From: Calocera cornea HHB12733
Taxonomy: Eukaryota > Basidiomycota > Dacrymycetes > Dacrymycetales > Dacrymycetaceae
Assembly (NCBI GenBank): GCA_001632435.1
Contig: KV423957.1
Span: forward strand, 142,957-206,956
Length of the DNA stretch: 64,000 nt
Direction: 5' to 3'
Positions 42,501 through 52,867 of this stretch are shown here, piece after piece. Position 1 is the first letter of the stretch. Each line of letters begins with the position of its first letter. Below the pieces are notes generated by a model. The model was not told the origin of the DNA, searched no databases, and saw nothing but the letters and a program-made list of their open reading frames with translations. The position numbers and the translations under genes were made by a program.

Positions 42501-44699
42501 CGCGTTGGAGCTACGCGGATGCTGCTGCATGGCACAAATAAGGGACGTGTGGCGATTGGCTTGAGCTGCGCAGGATCTGCAGGCACGGATGACGTGCTCG
42601 TGCTCGGCGCGGTCGTCTCATGCGCGCAGGCGAGCAACAGGCTGAACAGAGGGCGTGCAAGGCAAGACGCATGCAGTAGGGTAGGGCCAGGGGAGGGACG
42701 GGACGGGAGGGGGCTTCTGGGCTTCTATTCCGCTCGAGTCCCTGGCGTTCGTCAACGCATGTGGGCGCAATCGTACCAAGGCGGTGTGGGACGCACTGCG
42801 CAGCTGCAGCTCCCCAGCGAGCGGGGCGGGGGATGCCGGTGTTCGGTCGAAGATGTGCTTGCGTTCGAGGGGACGCGATCCCTGTCCATCCCTCGCCATC
42901 CCGACAGATGCATGTGAGGCCATCACGGTGTTGGCTGCTCGAAGTGTTGCGCGGGCCGAGCGGGGAAGCAAGCACTGGGATGCATGGAATAAGGGCGAAG
43001 GTTCTCCGGGTGGAAGCACCGCGCGGCCACTGGGTCTGGTGCGCCCGTGCATCCCCGCGGGCGGAAGACGCTGGGACATTGCCAGTGCCAGTGCCAGGTC
43101 CTTCGCTGAAGCAGGGCGATTGTCCTGGATCCCATCCCTCCTCCGTTCCCTCGCCAGAGCGTTGGGAGAAATCGCGGGGAAAGGCAGGGCGGCTCTGGCT
43201 CTGGCAGGGAAGAGGGCGGAAGAGGCTGCCTCCCGCGCCCGCGCGCGACCCTGTATAGCCGTGAGGCGGGATGGGCAGGGAGGATCAATATTGACGGGCG
43301 AGGTCGATGTGCTGCGGGCCGGCCGGGTCATCCGTCTGCCCGGCGAGTGGTGTGCAGAGCCTGACAGCGCGCGTGCCGGCAGGGGCGGGTCGACGTCATG
43401 TCATACGAGGCAGGGGCAGGGCAGGAGGGCCGGAGAAGCCAGGCACTGGCCAGCAGAGGAGGGCATGCCGCGATGCGATGCGCTCGCGCTACCTTTGTTG
43501 AGCACGGGGGTTGGGGTTGGGGTTGGGAAGAGAGGCTCCGAAGCGGAGTTTGATGGGCGTACTACGAGTGCGATTAGTCCCTGTCGGGCAGCGCCCTCGC
43601 GGACACGGCTCGAGAAGAGAAGAGAAGAGAGGCAGCGGGCAGGTGGGCCATCGGCTGATCCTGTCTGTCGGAATGGGGTGGAAGAGCGCCGACGCGGGGC
43701 GAGGGCGGGCTGGCAGGATGCCGCGGCCCCGGCGGAGGGCCGATACGGCGGTGCACGGACGCTGGACGCTGGATGTTGGAGGAGGATGGCGGGTCGGCGA
43801 AGTGGGAAGTGGGAAGTGGGCGACAAGTGTTGGAAGGCGCGTCGTCGGTCGAGCTGAGGGAGGGGGAGGGGCAGGGCGAAGGGGCGAGGGTGTCCCGAGC
43901 GCGAGCCCGCAGAGCCGGCAGATCAGCATACGCCCACACGTAATCGCCCGCCCCTCAGCGCAGCATATAATGGCACGAGATTGCCCTCGCCTTCACATGC
44001 AGTGCCCTACGCTGCCCCCCCACTGCACTGCACCTGTGATCAGCTTGACCCCCTCCCCCCCCCGCTCCTCGCACTTTCACGGTACGGTACGCCGGATCCT
44101 CGTCCGCTGGGCGCCCGCTTTCAGCGGTGATCAACAAACATCGAGATCATAAGCGCGCGTGCACGCCCAAGTCCTGCACGCGCTGCCCGTGCCTGTCTCT
44201 GTCTCTGTTGCTTTTCCCAAGCCGCGTTGCAGCTTCTCTCTTCCGTATTCGACCGTTGTTGACCGCCGCTGCTTTTTTGGACTCGGAGGAAACGGGCCCG
44301 TGCCAGCGCACCCTCCGCGTGTCGTGTGCGAAGGTGGAAGGCTCGACGGAGGTATATCTGTGTCCGGTGCTCATTGGGGCCACGCGCTGTGCGAATCCTT
44401 TGTCGGCCCACGCCCGGTGTGCATTACGGCCGCAGTGAGGAAGGACGAGCTTAAAGGCATACAAATCCCGAAACGCCACCTCGGTAACGTACTGTATCTG
44501 AATTTGTGGTGCTGCACTAGCCCGGGGTGAGTCGCTGCTGTTCCGCTGCGGTGCGTGTGCGTGTGCTGACCGTGTTCCCGCCATGGTCGTCCTCGTCGCT
44601 GTCCAGGCCCGTCACCGTGGGAGGACCGGCGGTGCCGTGCATGAGACAGGCCACTCTTCTCTCGCCACGCGTTTTCACGAGCGCGGCCCCACCATAATC
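39547..44699. other. 5.1 kb gene-poor region
   Basis: No gene is supported. Base composition changes at about 42.4 kb from mixed to strongly GC-rich, the latter probably the long promoter and leader of the bHLH gene. Small features seen: a tandem pair of ATGCTGTCAACGAAGCC near 41208-41245 and a possible tiny exon near 41355-41430. Long open frames at 42784-43857 and its opposite strand show only Arg/Ala/Gly-rich composition. Confidence 0.55.
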
Positions 44700-46310
44700 A
44701 TGCGCCGCCCGGACTCGGCCCTCGATCCAATGAGGAATACACCGTCCGCATCGGCCTCCTCCTCCCGCACCCCCTCGTCGACGACGACGACGACGACGGC
44801 GGCGGCAACAGCAGGCCACCCGGCCCAGCCCCGGTCAGCACAGCCCTATCACACCCACTCGCCCACCACGCCCTTCCGCTCCCCGACCGAGCACGTCCAC
44901 TACGGACAGCAGCAGCAGCAGCAGCAGCAGCAGGACGTGTACGGCGCGCTCCCCCACCACCAGCAGCAGCACCGCACCCAGCAGCAGTATGCCGACCCGC
45001 ACTCCCCGCACGCCCTCTACTCCCCCTCAGACCGCAGGCAGCCACCGCCGCAGCCAGACGCCCTCTGGGGCCCCCCACCCCCACACCAGCACAGATACCC
45101 CTCCCTCCGCGGCGACCACCTGCTCGACACATCCCCGCCAGGGCCAGAGGGCCAGAAACGCACCTCCGCGCTCATCGCAATGTCCGGCGCCTCCTCACAG
45201 CCCATGCAGCCACAGTCACAGTCACAGTACTACATCCAGTCCCCCCAGTCCGACGACCCGGCCCGCATCATCTACCGCGGCGCCGACGTCGGCGTCATGC
45301 CGCAGTTCCCCACCGGGCAGCAAAGTGGGCCGGCGTACGGCGGCGGCGGCTTCGGCCACTACATGCCGCCCCTCGCCCCGCCCCCGCTGACCACGCGCGG
45401 CCTGCACAACACGCCCCCCAAGCCTGCGTCCCCCAGCAAGCCCGGCGACGTCAAGGGCGAGCCGAAGCGCTCTCCGCCGACCCCGCCCCAGCAGCCGGGC
45501 CCGAAGCGCAGCAAGACGGACTCGACGGAGGACGCCGGCCAGTGGTACACCACGCAGTCGCAGTCCCAGTCCCAGTCGCAGTCGCAGTCCGAGGCGAGCC
45601 CGACCGAGAGCGACACCAAGCGCGCCATGGCCGGCATGACGAGCACCGTCAAGACGCGGCCGGTGTCGCTGCTCACCCAGGAGCAGAAGAAGGCAAACCA
45701 CATCCACTCGGAGCAGAAGCGCCGCGCGACTATCAGGAAGGGCTACGAGGCCCTCTGCGAGGTCGTCCCCAGCCTCCGCGAGGTCGTCGCCGCGGGCGGC
45801 CCGGGCGTCGGCGCCGTCACCACCAAGGTCCCCGGCATGTCGCCCACCGAGAGCGAGAAGAAGCGGTCGGGCAAGGGCAAGGGCAAGGGGGCCAAGGACG
45901 ACTCGGACGACGGCGGGCTGGGCGGAGTGGTCAAGAGCGAAGCTCTGGTGCTCACAAAGAGTGCGTGTTCCTCCCCCCCCCCGTGCTATCTCCGTTCGGG
46001 GGAAGCGCATGCTCATGCTTGTACTTCCCTAGCGATCGAGCACGTGGAAGCGCTCCTCGCCGAGCGCAACAAGCTGCTGACGGAGCACGCGCACCTCGCC
46101 TCCGCGCTCCCGCCGCACGAACGGCCCCCGCCCTACGTCCCGGGCCAGGCCACCTCCCTCCAGCCGGGCGCGCGCGAGCTCAGGACGTGGGAAACACCAT
46201 GGCACGGCGGGAGCGGCCTCCCGCCCCCGCATATGCGCGACGCGATGGTGTGGATGAAAGGCCTGCCAGGCGACGAGGACGACGACGATGAGGACGGGGA
46301 CGACGATTGA
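44700..46310 (+). CDS. bHLH transcription factor with polyglutamine and long loop
   Basis: Exons 44700-45960 and 46033-46310 give 512 aa (an upstream in-frame Met at 44583 would add 39 poorly coding-like residues). The first ~340 residues are disordered: a Thr run, a run of nine Gln after HYGQ, HHQQQH patches, Pro-rich parts and QSQSQSQSQSQS. The bHLH starts with KKANHIHSEQKRRATIRKGY (His, Glu and Arg of an E-box-binding basic region), then EALCEVVPSL as helix 1. Helix 2 is SEALVLTKTIEHVEALLAE and runs on as a heptad. The loop between helices is about 50 residues, with GKGKGKG and acidic DDSDDGG. The C-terminal tail is acidic (DEDDDDEDGDDD). Target genes are unknown. Confidence 0.85.
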   Translation: MRRPDSALDPMRNTPSASASSSRTPSSTTTTTTAAATAGHPAQPRSAQPYHTHSPTTPFRSPTEHVHYGQQQQQQQQQDVYGALPHHQQQHRTQQQYADPHSPHALYSPSDRRQPPPQPDALWGPPPPHQHRYPSLRGDHLLDTSPPGPEGQKRTSALIAMSGASSQPMQPQSQSQYYIQSPQSDDPARIIYRGADVGVMPQFPTGQQSGPAYGGGGFGHYMPPLAPPPLTTRGLHNTPPKPASPSKPGDVKGEPKRSPPTPPQQPGPKRSKTDSTEDAGQWYTTQSQSQSQSQSQSEASPTESDTKRAMAGMTSTVKTRPVSLLTQEQKKANHIHSEQKRRATIRKGYEALCEVVPSLREVVAAGGPGVGAVTTKVPGMSPTESEKKRSGKGKGKGAKDDSDDGGLGGVVKSEALVLTKSACSSPPPCYLRSGEAHAHACTSLAIEHVEALLAERNKLLTEHAHLASALPPHERPPPYVPGQATSLQPGARELRTWETPWHGGSGLPPPHMRDAMVWMKGLPGDEDDDDEDGDDD

Positions 46311-47314
46311 GCGCATCCCATTCCCTCACCCGCATCCCTCATTCCAGCCCCAACCCCAACCCTCACCTCAGCTCCAACCCACCCAGTGCCCGTGAAATAA
46401 TAACGCGATAACGCGACTGAACAAAACACGGCACGGCAAACGACCCGCGCCTCCCGCACCTCCTGCTTCACGCTCCTAATAGACCGGCCCACTCCGCCCC
46501 CGGGCCGCCGTTGCTGCTGTATCATGCTCCCGATCCCGCTCCCGCTCCCGATCCCAATTCCTCCCCTGTCTCTCTATCCCTCCGCTTTATCCAGCATCCC
46601 TCCGGGCCAGCACCGCTGGCAGTGGCAGGGGCAGGGGCAGTGGCAGGGGCAGTTGTGTTTGATATATATATCAACCCCCCCCCCCCCCCCCCCCCCCCCC
46701 ACCCCCCCCCCCCCACCCCCCCCCCCCCCCCCCCCCCCTTTCCACCAAGCTTCCCTTCCCCCTCCGTTCCCCGCTCCGCGTTTCCCGTTTCCCGTTTCAC
46801 TCTGTGCGTCTATGCTATTCTGTGGACCCTTCTTTTCGCTCCTCTCTCTCCCCCTCTCTCTCTGCTTTGCGCGCGAAGTGACTTGACCTGACTTGACCTG
46901 ACCTGACCTGACCCGCCTCGGTTCCATTCGATTTGAAGACTTGTACTGTGTATACGTATGCTGGGGCGCTGTGCGTTGGCGCGGCTGAATTAGCGGGGGT
47001 AATGACACCGTTGGTGATTGCGATGCGGACGATGTGCGAGTGGAGCCTGGGGTGGACTACGGGCTTCTCGGGGCCGAACAGGGCCGGTGTGGTGTGACCC
47101 GGATTGCGCGTACTTTTGCACTCCCCTACCGATGCGTGTCAAGGGAAGGGTGTTGCGGCTACCTGCACGACAGTGGACGACAGAAGGACTGTGCAGGTAA
47201 TGTCATCAACAATGCCTACCTAATTACAAACTGTTTTGAGACTGTAAACTACAAGCTACGTCGACAGACAACGCCCACGAGGGCCGTGATCATCTTTCCA
47301 CAGAACAAGACAGT
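46311..47314. other. Convergent intergenic region with long C-tract
   Basis: This 1 kb separates the bHLH and fasciclin stops. It contains G-rich GGGGCAGT-like repeats (46615-46650), an AT palindrome, a 64-nt C-tract, TC-rich sequence, and a small TGACC tandem repeat at ~46880-46910. No gene was seen. Confidence 0.6.
46675..46738 (+). repeat. 64-nt poly-C tract
   Basis: 26 C, A, 13 C, A, 23 C. The palindrome GATATATATATC (46661-46672) lies directly before it. Such tracts can form i-motif (C strand) or G-quadruplex (G strand) structures and are prone to length change. Confidence 0.95.
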
Positions 47315-48556
47315 TTACAGGAGGAGCATCGCACCCGCGAGCGCGCCGATCGCTGCGAGCCCAGCAGACCACACACCCGCCGTGAGGCCCATGGCGCCCG
47401 AGCCGGAGGAGCCGCTGCCGCTGGAGCTGGGCGACGCACCCGCCGCCGCACCCGTCGCGCCCACGGCGCCCGTCTCCATCGCCGTCTGCGTGGCGGCGGC
47501 GCCGGTGGCCATGCTGTATGCGCTTGCGGCTGCCGAGGGGTCGGACATGGGGTTGAGCAGCACGCCGTCGATGAGATGCACGACGCCGTTCTCGATGAGG
47601 ATGTCGGACTGGACAACCTTGGCGGTGCTGTTGGCGGACATGACGAACATCCCCGAGGAGTTGGACATGGTCATGAGGGGCTCGCCGGACGCCGAGGTGA
47701 GGTTCGACCCGGACATGAGGCTCGACGAGTAGAGCGTGGTCCCGTTGACGATGTGGTTGCCGAGCACGGCCTGGATCAGCGTCAGGTTCGTCGCGGCCTC
47801 GCCGAGCGCGGACAGGGCGCCCGTGAGCGCCATATCCGTCGGGGCAAAGATGGTCAGCCCGTGCGAGGCGATGACGGGGTCGGCGAGGTTGGTCGACTCG
47901 GCCGCGGAGAGGAGGGCGGAGATGTTCGCCGTGGTCAGGTCGGTCAGCGCGGGCGGGACGGAGAGCACGTTGTCGATGACGTGGATCACGAGGTTCTCGT
48001 ATGTCGCCGAGGAGAGCACCGTGACATTTTGCTGGGGCACGGGTCAGCGTGGATCGATCTAAGAAATGCGGAGAGGGGCGCATACAGGCTGGTTAAGAAG
48101 CATGACCTCGCCGCCCATGTTCTCGGCAACGAGCACCTGGCTCTTGTTCGCCTCGAGCTGCACGAGCGCCGAGTCGTTCAGGAAGGTGCGCATGATGGTG
48201 TGGTTGGGGCTCATGGCAAACTGGGTAGCGTTGAACGCGCCCGAGACAAAGTGGTACATGAGGATATCGCCGAGCTCGGCCAGGTTGCTCGTGATGTTCG
48301 CGGGGACCATGGAGAAGGCCGCGTCGTTCGGCGCGAAGATGGTCTTGTTCCCCTCTGGGAGGGCCGCGAGGAGGGCCGCGCCGGTGGTAGTGTTCGCGAG
48401 GGAGACGGCGGCCTGCTCGAGCATGGTGAGGTTGAGGCTCTGGAGAGCGCCGAGCAGCCCGGCGACGTAGGACGCGGCGGAGGAGGAGTTGGTCGCGTTC
48501 TGGGCGAGGGAGAGGGCGGGGAGGAGGGCGAGGAGGGCGAAGCGGGGGGAGCGCAT
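47315..48556 (-). CDS. Secreted two-domain fasciclin (FAS1) protein, probably GPI-anchored
   Basis: Exons 48086-48556 and 47315-48031 encode 395 aa. A signal peptide (MRSPRFALLALLPALSLAQN) is followed by FAS1 domain 1 with the H1 motif KTIFAPNDAAFSMVP and the H2-like VMLLNQPQNVTV region across the intron. Domain 2 has the YENLVIHVIDNVL linker, LTIFAPTDMALTGAL and a terminal NGVVHLIDGVLLNP. Many N-glycosylation sites (NAT, NSS, NLT, NKT, NHT) suit a surface protein. A Ser/Gly/Ala-rich stalk and a hydrophobic C-terminus (AGLAAIGALAGAMLLL) predict GPI anchoring. Fasciclin proteins act in cell adhesion and wall contact. Confidence 0.9.
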
Positions 48557-50408
48557 GGTGGGCGTAGGAGGCTAGGATTCGTGCGGTTGAGGCGGGGGCG
48601 GAGGACGAGGAGGTGGGGAGGGGAGGGGAATGCGCCCGAGGTGAAGAGGTTATATACCCACCCGCCCAGGCGTCCGATCGCGGTGTCCGATGGGAGGCAC
48701 GTCACTGTGCCCTCCGCGTGCGCACCCAGGCCGCTGCCGAAGTGTGTCCCGCCTGGCTGCGGCCACTCCCATCGACCTCCTGGGTGCTCGGGAACCTTGC
48801 GCGCGCAAGAGGGGATCATTATTGGTGCAGAGCCGCGCGTGCGAAAATGCGGGGAAGAGGGACCCCGCAGGCACCTTGACGCGAAGGGCCCCCGACGTCA
48901 TCCATCGCCACACTCTATTCCGGCGCGCAGCGGCTCCGGGCGCTCCAACGATGACCTCTGGGCACACGCTCCTGTCAACGAGGGAGCTGCAGAGTGCCAC
49001 AGCGCACTGCTCGTCCCTGTTCAGATTATTGTCGCCCGCAAAGAGGGCGGCCAACCAAGAACTGCTCGACGTGCAGCCCAGGTCCGCAACAAGGGTCCAG
49101 GGCGCACCTCCCGGGGTCCCCACTGAGCCGATCATCAGACCTCCTCCTCCCGCACATCGGCTCCCTCCGAGCGACCCATGTCTCGCCTCCCCGGCCGACT
49201 GGCGCTCCGGAATTGGGAACTACTTTCAGACCACCGCCCGCGCCTTTCGCTCCCGCAGGCTCGGTGGTTGAATGGTTGATTTGCGGGCCGACTGAGCCAG
49301 TACTAAGTACTGTCCTCGTGCATCCTCGATGGTCGCGATCCGGATCGAGCCCGGACAACTGAGCTCACTCTCACGAGACGAGACATGGCTATCCGCGATC
49401 CGTGACACGCACAACAACAAACAGGGACGGGGCACCAGGGCACTCTCACCCACTTCGCGTCGTGATCGTACTGGCGTGTTGTCCGCGCGGGCGGGTGCGT
49501 GGGCACAGTGTGTGGTGTGTGTCTGTGCGGTGCTTAGGTGCAAACCCAGGAACAGCCCAGCCCAGCCCAGCCCGATGGATCCACGGAGCTTGTTGACCTG
49601 TCGATCTGCACGCACAGCAACGCATTCCTTATTGCTCGCCGCGCTTCTTTCTCACGGAAGGGAGGGCCAGCATGGCTGCTTCGGGGGACACCCGTGGGAG
49701 AGTGTCTCCCTGTGCAGTATAGCAGACGGGGGAGGACGGCCGCGAGTGAGTTCCTAGCCGGAGCAGGCGCACGGTTCCGGTTCAGAACAGCACGTGCGCG
49801 CGAAGGGGGCGGCGCGCCGGACCCGCAGCTCCGACACAGCGTAACTGCGTAACGCCAGCTTCCCCTCGCACTAACCGTGCGTGTGCACGCGCCCCAAGGC
49901 AGCCTGGGGCACGGTCCTACAGTGCTGTATACGTATACAGAACACGCCGAACCATCTCTGGCCGCTCCCCAAGCTGCCGTGCAACTCTTGTGCCCGAGCG
50001 CGAGCGCGAGCCCCCGCTGCCACAGGTCACAGGTGCACTTCTGCCCACCTTCAGCCTCGGGCGGCACGGGCTGTTGACTCTGTACTGTGCTGTACTGCCG
50101 GAGACTTGCGGGGGGTAAGCCGTGCGCAGGCGGGAGCACGTGATGATGGGATATACATTGGTATTATTGCATTATCACTCCAACTCTCGACCGCGAGCGG
50201 GAGGACGGGAGACCTACTACAGTAGGGCACGGACGGCACGGCACAGGCGCCGAGCAGCGTCCCACGCGCAGCATGGCAGTTCAGTTGAGCGCCGACGGGC
50301 AGGACATGCTCCTGCTCAGCGCTCGCTCGTTCTTCCCAAGATCTCGCCCCGCAGACGGTCTACAACACTCCCATGCGCAGCCGGCGCACGCAGACACCTG
50401 CACCCAGC
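48557..50408. other. Intergenic region upstream of the fasciclin gene
   Basis: About 1.85 kb holding the fasciclin promoter and the 3' end of LYS4. It includes a short CCCAG tandem repeat near 49555-49572. No supported gene. Confidence 0.5.
48650..48657 (-). promoter_or_regulatory. TATA box of the fasciclin gene
   Basis: GTATATAA on the minus strand, 94 nt upstream of the fasciclin start codon, in GC-rich surroundings. Confidence 0.6.
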
Positions 50409-52741
50409 TCACGCGCCGATCTGCCGCTTCACATACCCCTCGAGCCCGCCGTCGACCCAGAGCTCCTGGACGCTCCGCCCCACGGGCCTGACGGTGTACG
50501 TGCGCTCGCCGTCGAGCGTGCGCACGCGCACCACGCCCGAGCTCATATCCAGCTCGACGTGCCACCCGAGGCGGACCGTCAGCTCGCCCTCCCTGCCGCC
50601 CTCACCGCGCTTCCCGGCCTTGGTGTACTCCGCCGTGAGGTCGGCGACGAGCTCGGGGCACTCGAGGCACACCAGCCCGTTGTTGATCGCGTTCCGCTTG
50701 AAGATGTCGCCGAAGGAGCCTGCGAGGACGAGCGGGACGCCGGCGGACTTGAGCGCTGTGGCCGCTTGCTCGCGCGACGAGCCCGTGCCAAAGTTGTACC
50801 CGGCAACCAACAGCACGCCCTTGAGCCCTTGCGCGTCCCGTTCGGCCGACTCGGGCTGCCCCGGGAGGAAGGACGCGGACCGCAGGGAGGCGACGAGCGA
50901 GGAGAAGCCCGGGTCGTAGTTCTCCATGACGACGTCTGCCTGGCGCGCGAGGGTGATGTCGTCCTGGTAGGTGTACTTGCCCGGGTAGATCCCGTCCGTG
51001 TTCAGGTTGTCCTGCGGTGTCCAGAGGAGCGGGCCGCGGAAGGTTGCTGGGAAGCCCGGGAAGAGCTCCTCCGCTGGCTGGGGGGCGGCGGCGGATGGGC
51101 CGGCCGCTTGAGGCGTCGTCATGCTCGTGCGGGGCGCTGTGCACGTGGGCAGATCCTCAATGTCCATGCTGTCCGGAGCGCAGATCGACCCCCGGAGAGC
51201 GGACGCAGCGACGACGGCGGGGCTGGCGAGGTACGCGAGCGCCTTGGGGCTGCCCATCCGGCCCTTGTAGTTGCGGTTCGTCGCGGAGATGCCGACCTGA
51301 CCTTCCTCGAGCAGGCCCGTGCCGAGGCCGATGCACGGCCCGCACCCGGCCGGGAGGACCTTGGCGCCCGCGTCGACCAGGGTCGCCCAGTCCCCCGCGC
51401 GCTCCGCGGCCTCTTGCACGACGCTGGACGCGGCCGCAACGTAGAACTCGACGCCGGGGGCGATCTTCTTGCCCCTCACCACGGCGGCCGCGGCGGCGAG
51501 GTCAGAGGCGCGCGAGTTGGTGCAGCTGACCAGGTACGCCTTTTGGATCTTCACTTCCTGCTGGGCGAGCTCTGGCAGGGGCGTGGCGAGCTTGACGCTG
51601 TTCGGCCCGCTCACGTAGGGCACGAGGGAGGCGAGGTCGAGCGTCAGGTGCGCGGCGTACGTGGCGCCCGGGTCGGAGGCGAGGAGGGACGCCTTGAGCG
51701 CGTCCAGGCGCGGGCGGTTGAGACGCGGGTGAGGCGGCGGGGAGGGCGTGGACGTCGCGGCGAATGCGGGCCGCTCGAGCGAGGCGATGAGCGCGTCGTA
51801 GTACTCGAGCGTGCGCTCGTCGGGCGGGAAGACGCCCGCGAGCGCGCCCCACTCCGTCGTCATGTTCGCGATCGTCAGCCTGTCGTCTATGCTGAGCCCT
51901 TGCACGCCTTCCCCCGTGAACTCCACAGCCGCGTTCAGGACCTCGTCGTTGTTGAATACCCCGCACAGGGCGACGATGACGTCCTTGCCGGTGACGCCGG
52001 GGGCGAGTGCGCCGGTGAACTCGAGCTTGACCATGCGGGGGACCTGCCACCACGTGCGCCCCGTCGCCCACAGGGCGGCCGCGTCGGTGCGCACGATCGG
52101 GGTGCCGACGCACCCGACGCCGCCGTACATATTGCTGTGGCTGTCGCTGGCCACGGTCAGGCACTGCGGGAAGGCATACCCCTCCTCGACGAGGATCTGG
52201 TGGCCAATGCCGCGGCCGGCGGGGTAGAAGTCGACGCCCTGCTCGCGCGCGAACTGCTCGATGCTGAGGTACTTTTGCAGGTTCTTGGGAGACTTGTTCT
52301 GCACGTCGTGGTCCAGCGTGAACACGGGCTGCCGCGGGTTCTTGATCTTGGTCGCACCGATAGACTTGAACCTGGGCGGGCGGTCAGCTCCTGCACTCTC
52401 CACTCTCATTGGGTGGGAAGCAGTGAGGGAATGTGAACGCACTTTGAGATGACCGGCCCCGTATTATCGTGGGTCATGACATGCTCGGGCTGTATCATGA
52501 CATAGTCGCCGGCGCGGACGGCCCTTGCGTCTGGCCAGTCGACGGCGTACCGCTGGACGACCTTCTCCGCGAACGTCTGCGGTGTCCTCTGAGCGGCGGG
52601 GGCGTGGGTGGCGAGGGCGCGGCGGGCCATCCCTGCTGCTGCTGCTGCTGCTGCTGCTGTGGGGCGGGGGAAGGGCAGGGGCACCATGCCTCCGATCGGC
52701 GCTGTGGGGGGCGTGCGGTGAAGAGTGGGGAACGCGGCCAT
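50409..52741 (-). CDS. LYS4: Homoaconitase, mitochondrial
   Basis: 4Fe-4S hydro-lyase of the fungal alpha-aminoadipate lysine pathway. Exons 52443-52741 and 50409-52371 give 753 aa. The presequence contains a run of about eight Ala encoded by a GCA (CTG on the plus strand) microsatellite, then MARRALATHA. Landmarks: AEKVVQRYAVDW, VMTHDNTGPVISK, FTLDHDVQNKS, GVDFYPAGRGIGHQ, ASDSHSNMYGG and LVSCTNSRASDL (cluster Cys), AGCGPCIGLGTG (two cluster Cys), RNYKGRMGSPKALAYL, then the swivel domain TDGIYPGKYTY, AGYNFGTGSSREQAATAL and GSFGDIFKRNAINNGL. The SKALAYLASP and TDGIYPGKYTYQD features favour homoaconitase over aconitase or isopropylmalate isomerase. Confidence 0.93.
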
Positions 52742-52867
52742 TGAAATTCGATGGCCTGGCGGGCCGCCCTCGGTGGCGATGCAGAAGCACCGCCGCGGGT
52801 CCCTATAGGTCCCTGACTGGAACCGGGCTCGCCTCAGGCTCTCCCCCCCCCACTCCCCCACCCCCAC

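Noticed and set aside
42784..43857. 357-aa open frame and overlapping minus-strand frames
   Set aside because: Located in GC-rich DNA where long open frames arise by chance; no splice structure, motif or conserved look on either strand.
47576..49126. 516-aa open frame on the plus strand
   Set aside because: Antisense of the fasciclin gene plus its promoter; no domain and shadow composition.
50373..52436. 687-aa open frame on the plus strand
   Set aside because: It is the exact antisense of the LYS4 coding exon, with Arg/Glu/Gly-biased composition typical of a high-GC shadow frame.
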